From positions 1,055,624 to 1,119,623 of the forward strand of contig NZ_VOHB01000002.1 of NCBI RefSeq assembly GCF_007859295.1: a DNA stretch of 64,000 bases, given 5' to 3'. Under the pieces are notes generated by a model that made no database searches, was not told the DNA's origin, and saw nothing but the letters and a program-made list of their open reading frames with translations. Shown piece by piece: positions 62,798 to 64,000 of the stretch; position 1 is the stretch's first letter, and the number at the start of each line of letters is the position of its first letter. Made by a program: the position numbers and the translations under genes. This DNA is from Planococcus sp. CPCC 101016. Its GTDB lineage: Bacteria; Bacillota; Bacilli; Bacillales_A; Planococcaceae.

Positions 62798-63310
62798 ATG
62801 GGAGCAGAAAGATATCATAATGAATTTCATTATGGAGAGGACATACATGGGTTTGAAAGAGATCTGCCGTTTCAGAATGATGATATGATCGAGCAGCATC
62901 CTTTCTTAAACAAAATCTATCCATATGCCCTCAATACCATCCATCTTGTGACTTATTGCGAGAACAATACAATTTCATTACTGTCTGGCAGTCTGGAAAT
63001 TGGGACTGTTGAGAGTGTTACCGGATATGCAGATGAAATCGGCGGTATTTCATGTGGATTAGATCATCAAGGGAATCTGAAATCGTATGCCTATGATTTA
63101 AATACATTGGAGAAAATCGACAAGCATCCTCAAACTCGTTTCGTTTTTGCAGGAAGCAAAATCCCGCACTTCGGTCGCCTCAAGTCTTTTGCGATTAACT
63201 TACATATCCAAAACAAAGTCAATGATGTGGTTTCATGGAAATTCGCCTTAAATTCAAAGGGGCAGGCCATTTTAATTACTTCTCTGACAGAAAAGGAAAA
63301 TTTACTATAA
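62798..63310 (+). CDS. Hypothetical protein in the polysaccharide operon
   Basis: A 170-residue soluble protein, acidic and aromatic-rich near the N terminus (HNEFHYGEDIHGFERDL), with a beta-strand pattern through the middle (SLLSGSLEIGTVESVTGY, GGISCGLDHQGNL) and no signal peptide or membrane helix. I recognise no family. GAAAGGGTGTCAG gives the ribosome site and it follows the CapD-like gene by 21 bases, so it is co-transcribed. Its place between the altered CapD-like protein and the dehydrogenase suggests a regulatory or assembly role, which is inference. Confidence 0.68.
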   Translation: MGAERYHNEFHYGEDIHGFERDLPFQNDDMIEQHPFLNKIYPYALNTIHLVTYCENNTISLLSGSLEIGTVESVTGYADEIGGISCGLDHQGNLKSYAYDLNTLEKIDKHPQTRFVFAGSKIPHFGRLKSFAINLHIQNKVNDVVSWKFALNSKGQAILITSLTEKENLL

Positions 63311-63374
63311 AGATTTTCCAAGTTGAATGAAAAGACTGGCACAATATTTTCTTCTCAATTAAAAATCCTTTAGT

Positions 63375-63412
63375 TGGAAAGCCAGGAAAAGATCGATGTT
63401 CCTGGCTTTCTG
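63375..63412 (+). terminator. Terminator within the polysaccharide locus
   Basis: GAAAGCCAGG pairs with CCTGGCTTTC over a 14-base loop; the T-run is short (CTTTCTG). It may partly separate the upstream genes from the dehydrogenase. Confidence 0.65.
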
Positions 63413-63564
63413 CATAAGCTATTTCAGAAATTGAGAGAACGCATCAATTATTCGTTTTATCTTTTCAGCGGACTATTGGCCAAAAGATGTTAACAGCGAA
63501 AAGACGGTTGAGGCAATCCAGAAGCTTCGTTCAGGAAAGTGGAAAAAGGGGGATAATCATCACC

Positions 63565-64000
63565 ATGTTGCAGAATCTAAAAATAGCAGTAGTGGGGCTG
63601 GGGTACGTCGGATTGCCCGTAGCGGTAGCCTTCAACCAAAAATATCCCGTCATCGGCTACGACATAAGCAAAGAGAGAATACAGGCGCTAATGCTGGGAA
63701 TGGATAAGACAAATGAAGTGAGCCGGGAGGAACTGAAGCGATCGACTATCGTTTTTACGACGGATCCATCAGATTTGAAAGAGGCCGGTTTCATCATCAT
63801 TACTGTTCCCACTTCTATAGACAAAGAAAATCTGCCAGATATATCTGCATTGGAACAAGCCAGCAGATATGTCGGAGAATACATGAAAAAAGGGGCAGTA
63901 GTGGTCTATGAATCAACCGTAGCCACAGGGATGACAGAAGAAATCTGCATCCCTCTATTGGAGAAGTACTCAGGCTTCGAGAGCGGCAAGGAATTTTTTG
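63565..64000 (+). CDS. Nucleotide-sugar dehydrogenase (TviB/WbpA-like), 5' part
   Basis: The first 145 codons of a UDP-sugar dehydrogenase cut by the window end. The N terminus reads LQNLKIAVVGLGYVGLPVAV, the NAD-binding loop of the Vi antigen TviB and WbpO group, followed by GYDISKERI, the FIIITVPTSID segment and VYESTVATGMTEEICI. These enzymes oxidise UDP-GlcNAc or UDP-GalNAc to uronic acids for acidic capsules. The ATG at 63565 follows AAGGGGGATA at a rather long spacing of 12 bases; an in-frame ATG at 63487 would add 26 residues but is less family-like. Confidence 0.88.
   Translation, partial: MLQNLKIAVVGLGYVGLPVAVAFNQKYPVIGYDISKERIQALMLGMDKTNEVSREELKRSTIVFTTDPSDLKEAGFIIITVPTSIDKENLPDISALEQASRYVGEYMKKGAVVVYESTVATGMTEEICIPLLEKYSGFESGKEFF

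Overview
The window looks like chromosomal DNA from a low-to-moderate GC Gram-positive bacterium of the Planococcaceae (Planococcus/Planomicrobium-like). This is inferred from Bacillus-type genes (comK, a sporulation-kinase-like sensor, glpFKD with a GlpP-type leader, nadBCA/nifS), strong AGGAGG ribosome binding sites, frequent TTG starts, and a wall built from glycerol-phosphate polymers with sortase and LysM proteins. No tRNA, rRNA, IS element, prophage or CRISPR array was seen.

Layout. 0-4 kb: glycerol use (glpF 3' end, glpK, glpD) with an attenuator-like leader before glpD. 4-10 kb: a threonine-aldolase-like enzyme, small membrane proteins, and a GtrA/YfhO pair of the kind used in three-component cell-envelope glycosylation. 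10-15 kb: the NAD operon nadB-nadC-nadA, divergent from nifS over a NiaR-like box. 15-17.6 kb: a secreted coiled-coil protein, a DUF805 protein and a membrane-anchored trypsin-like protease. 17.7-41 kb: a large cell-envelope block. It holds galE, galU, two TagGH-type ABC exporters, GT2/GT4 glycosyltransferases, four CDP-glycerol glycerophosphotransferase-family proteins (one fused to a GT2 domain), tagB/tagD, an acyltransferase, a class D sortase with its LPATA substrate, and a LysM polysaccharide deacetylase. 42-46 kb: a TetR-RND efflux operon. 46-50 kb: a GyrI-like protein, a structured repeat block, comK divergent from a short sigma factor, and a KinB-like kinase. 50-54 kb: UvsE, an SRPBCC protein, a guanidine-I riboswitch controlling a paired SMR exporter, and a TANGO2-like protein. 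54-64 kb: a PAS-GGDEF protein, an unusual tandem histidine kinase with its response regulator, and the start of a polysaccharide operon (Wzz, tyrosine kinase, a CapD-like protein with altered catalytic residues, an unknown protein, and a nucleotide-sugar dehydrogenase cut by the window end).

The genes mostly serve the cell surface: glycerol-3-phosphate and UDP-sugar supply, polymer assembly and export, surface protein anchoring, and a second polysaccharide system apparently under its own two-component control.

The most unusual signals are: two intergenic arrays of exactly six 21-bp units (GAGGTGCGG core, alternating unit types), both between convergent genes; a 124-bp tandem structured repeat at 46.8-47.1 kb; a kinase whose first HisKA and receiver domains lack their phospho-acceptor residues; a CapD-like protein with its catalytic residues substituted; and 11-bp-spaced TTTAAC direct repeats before the polysaccharide operon.
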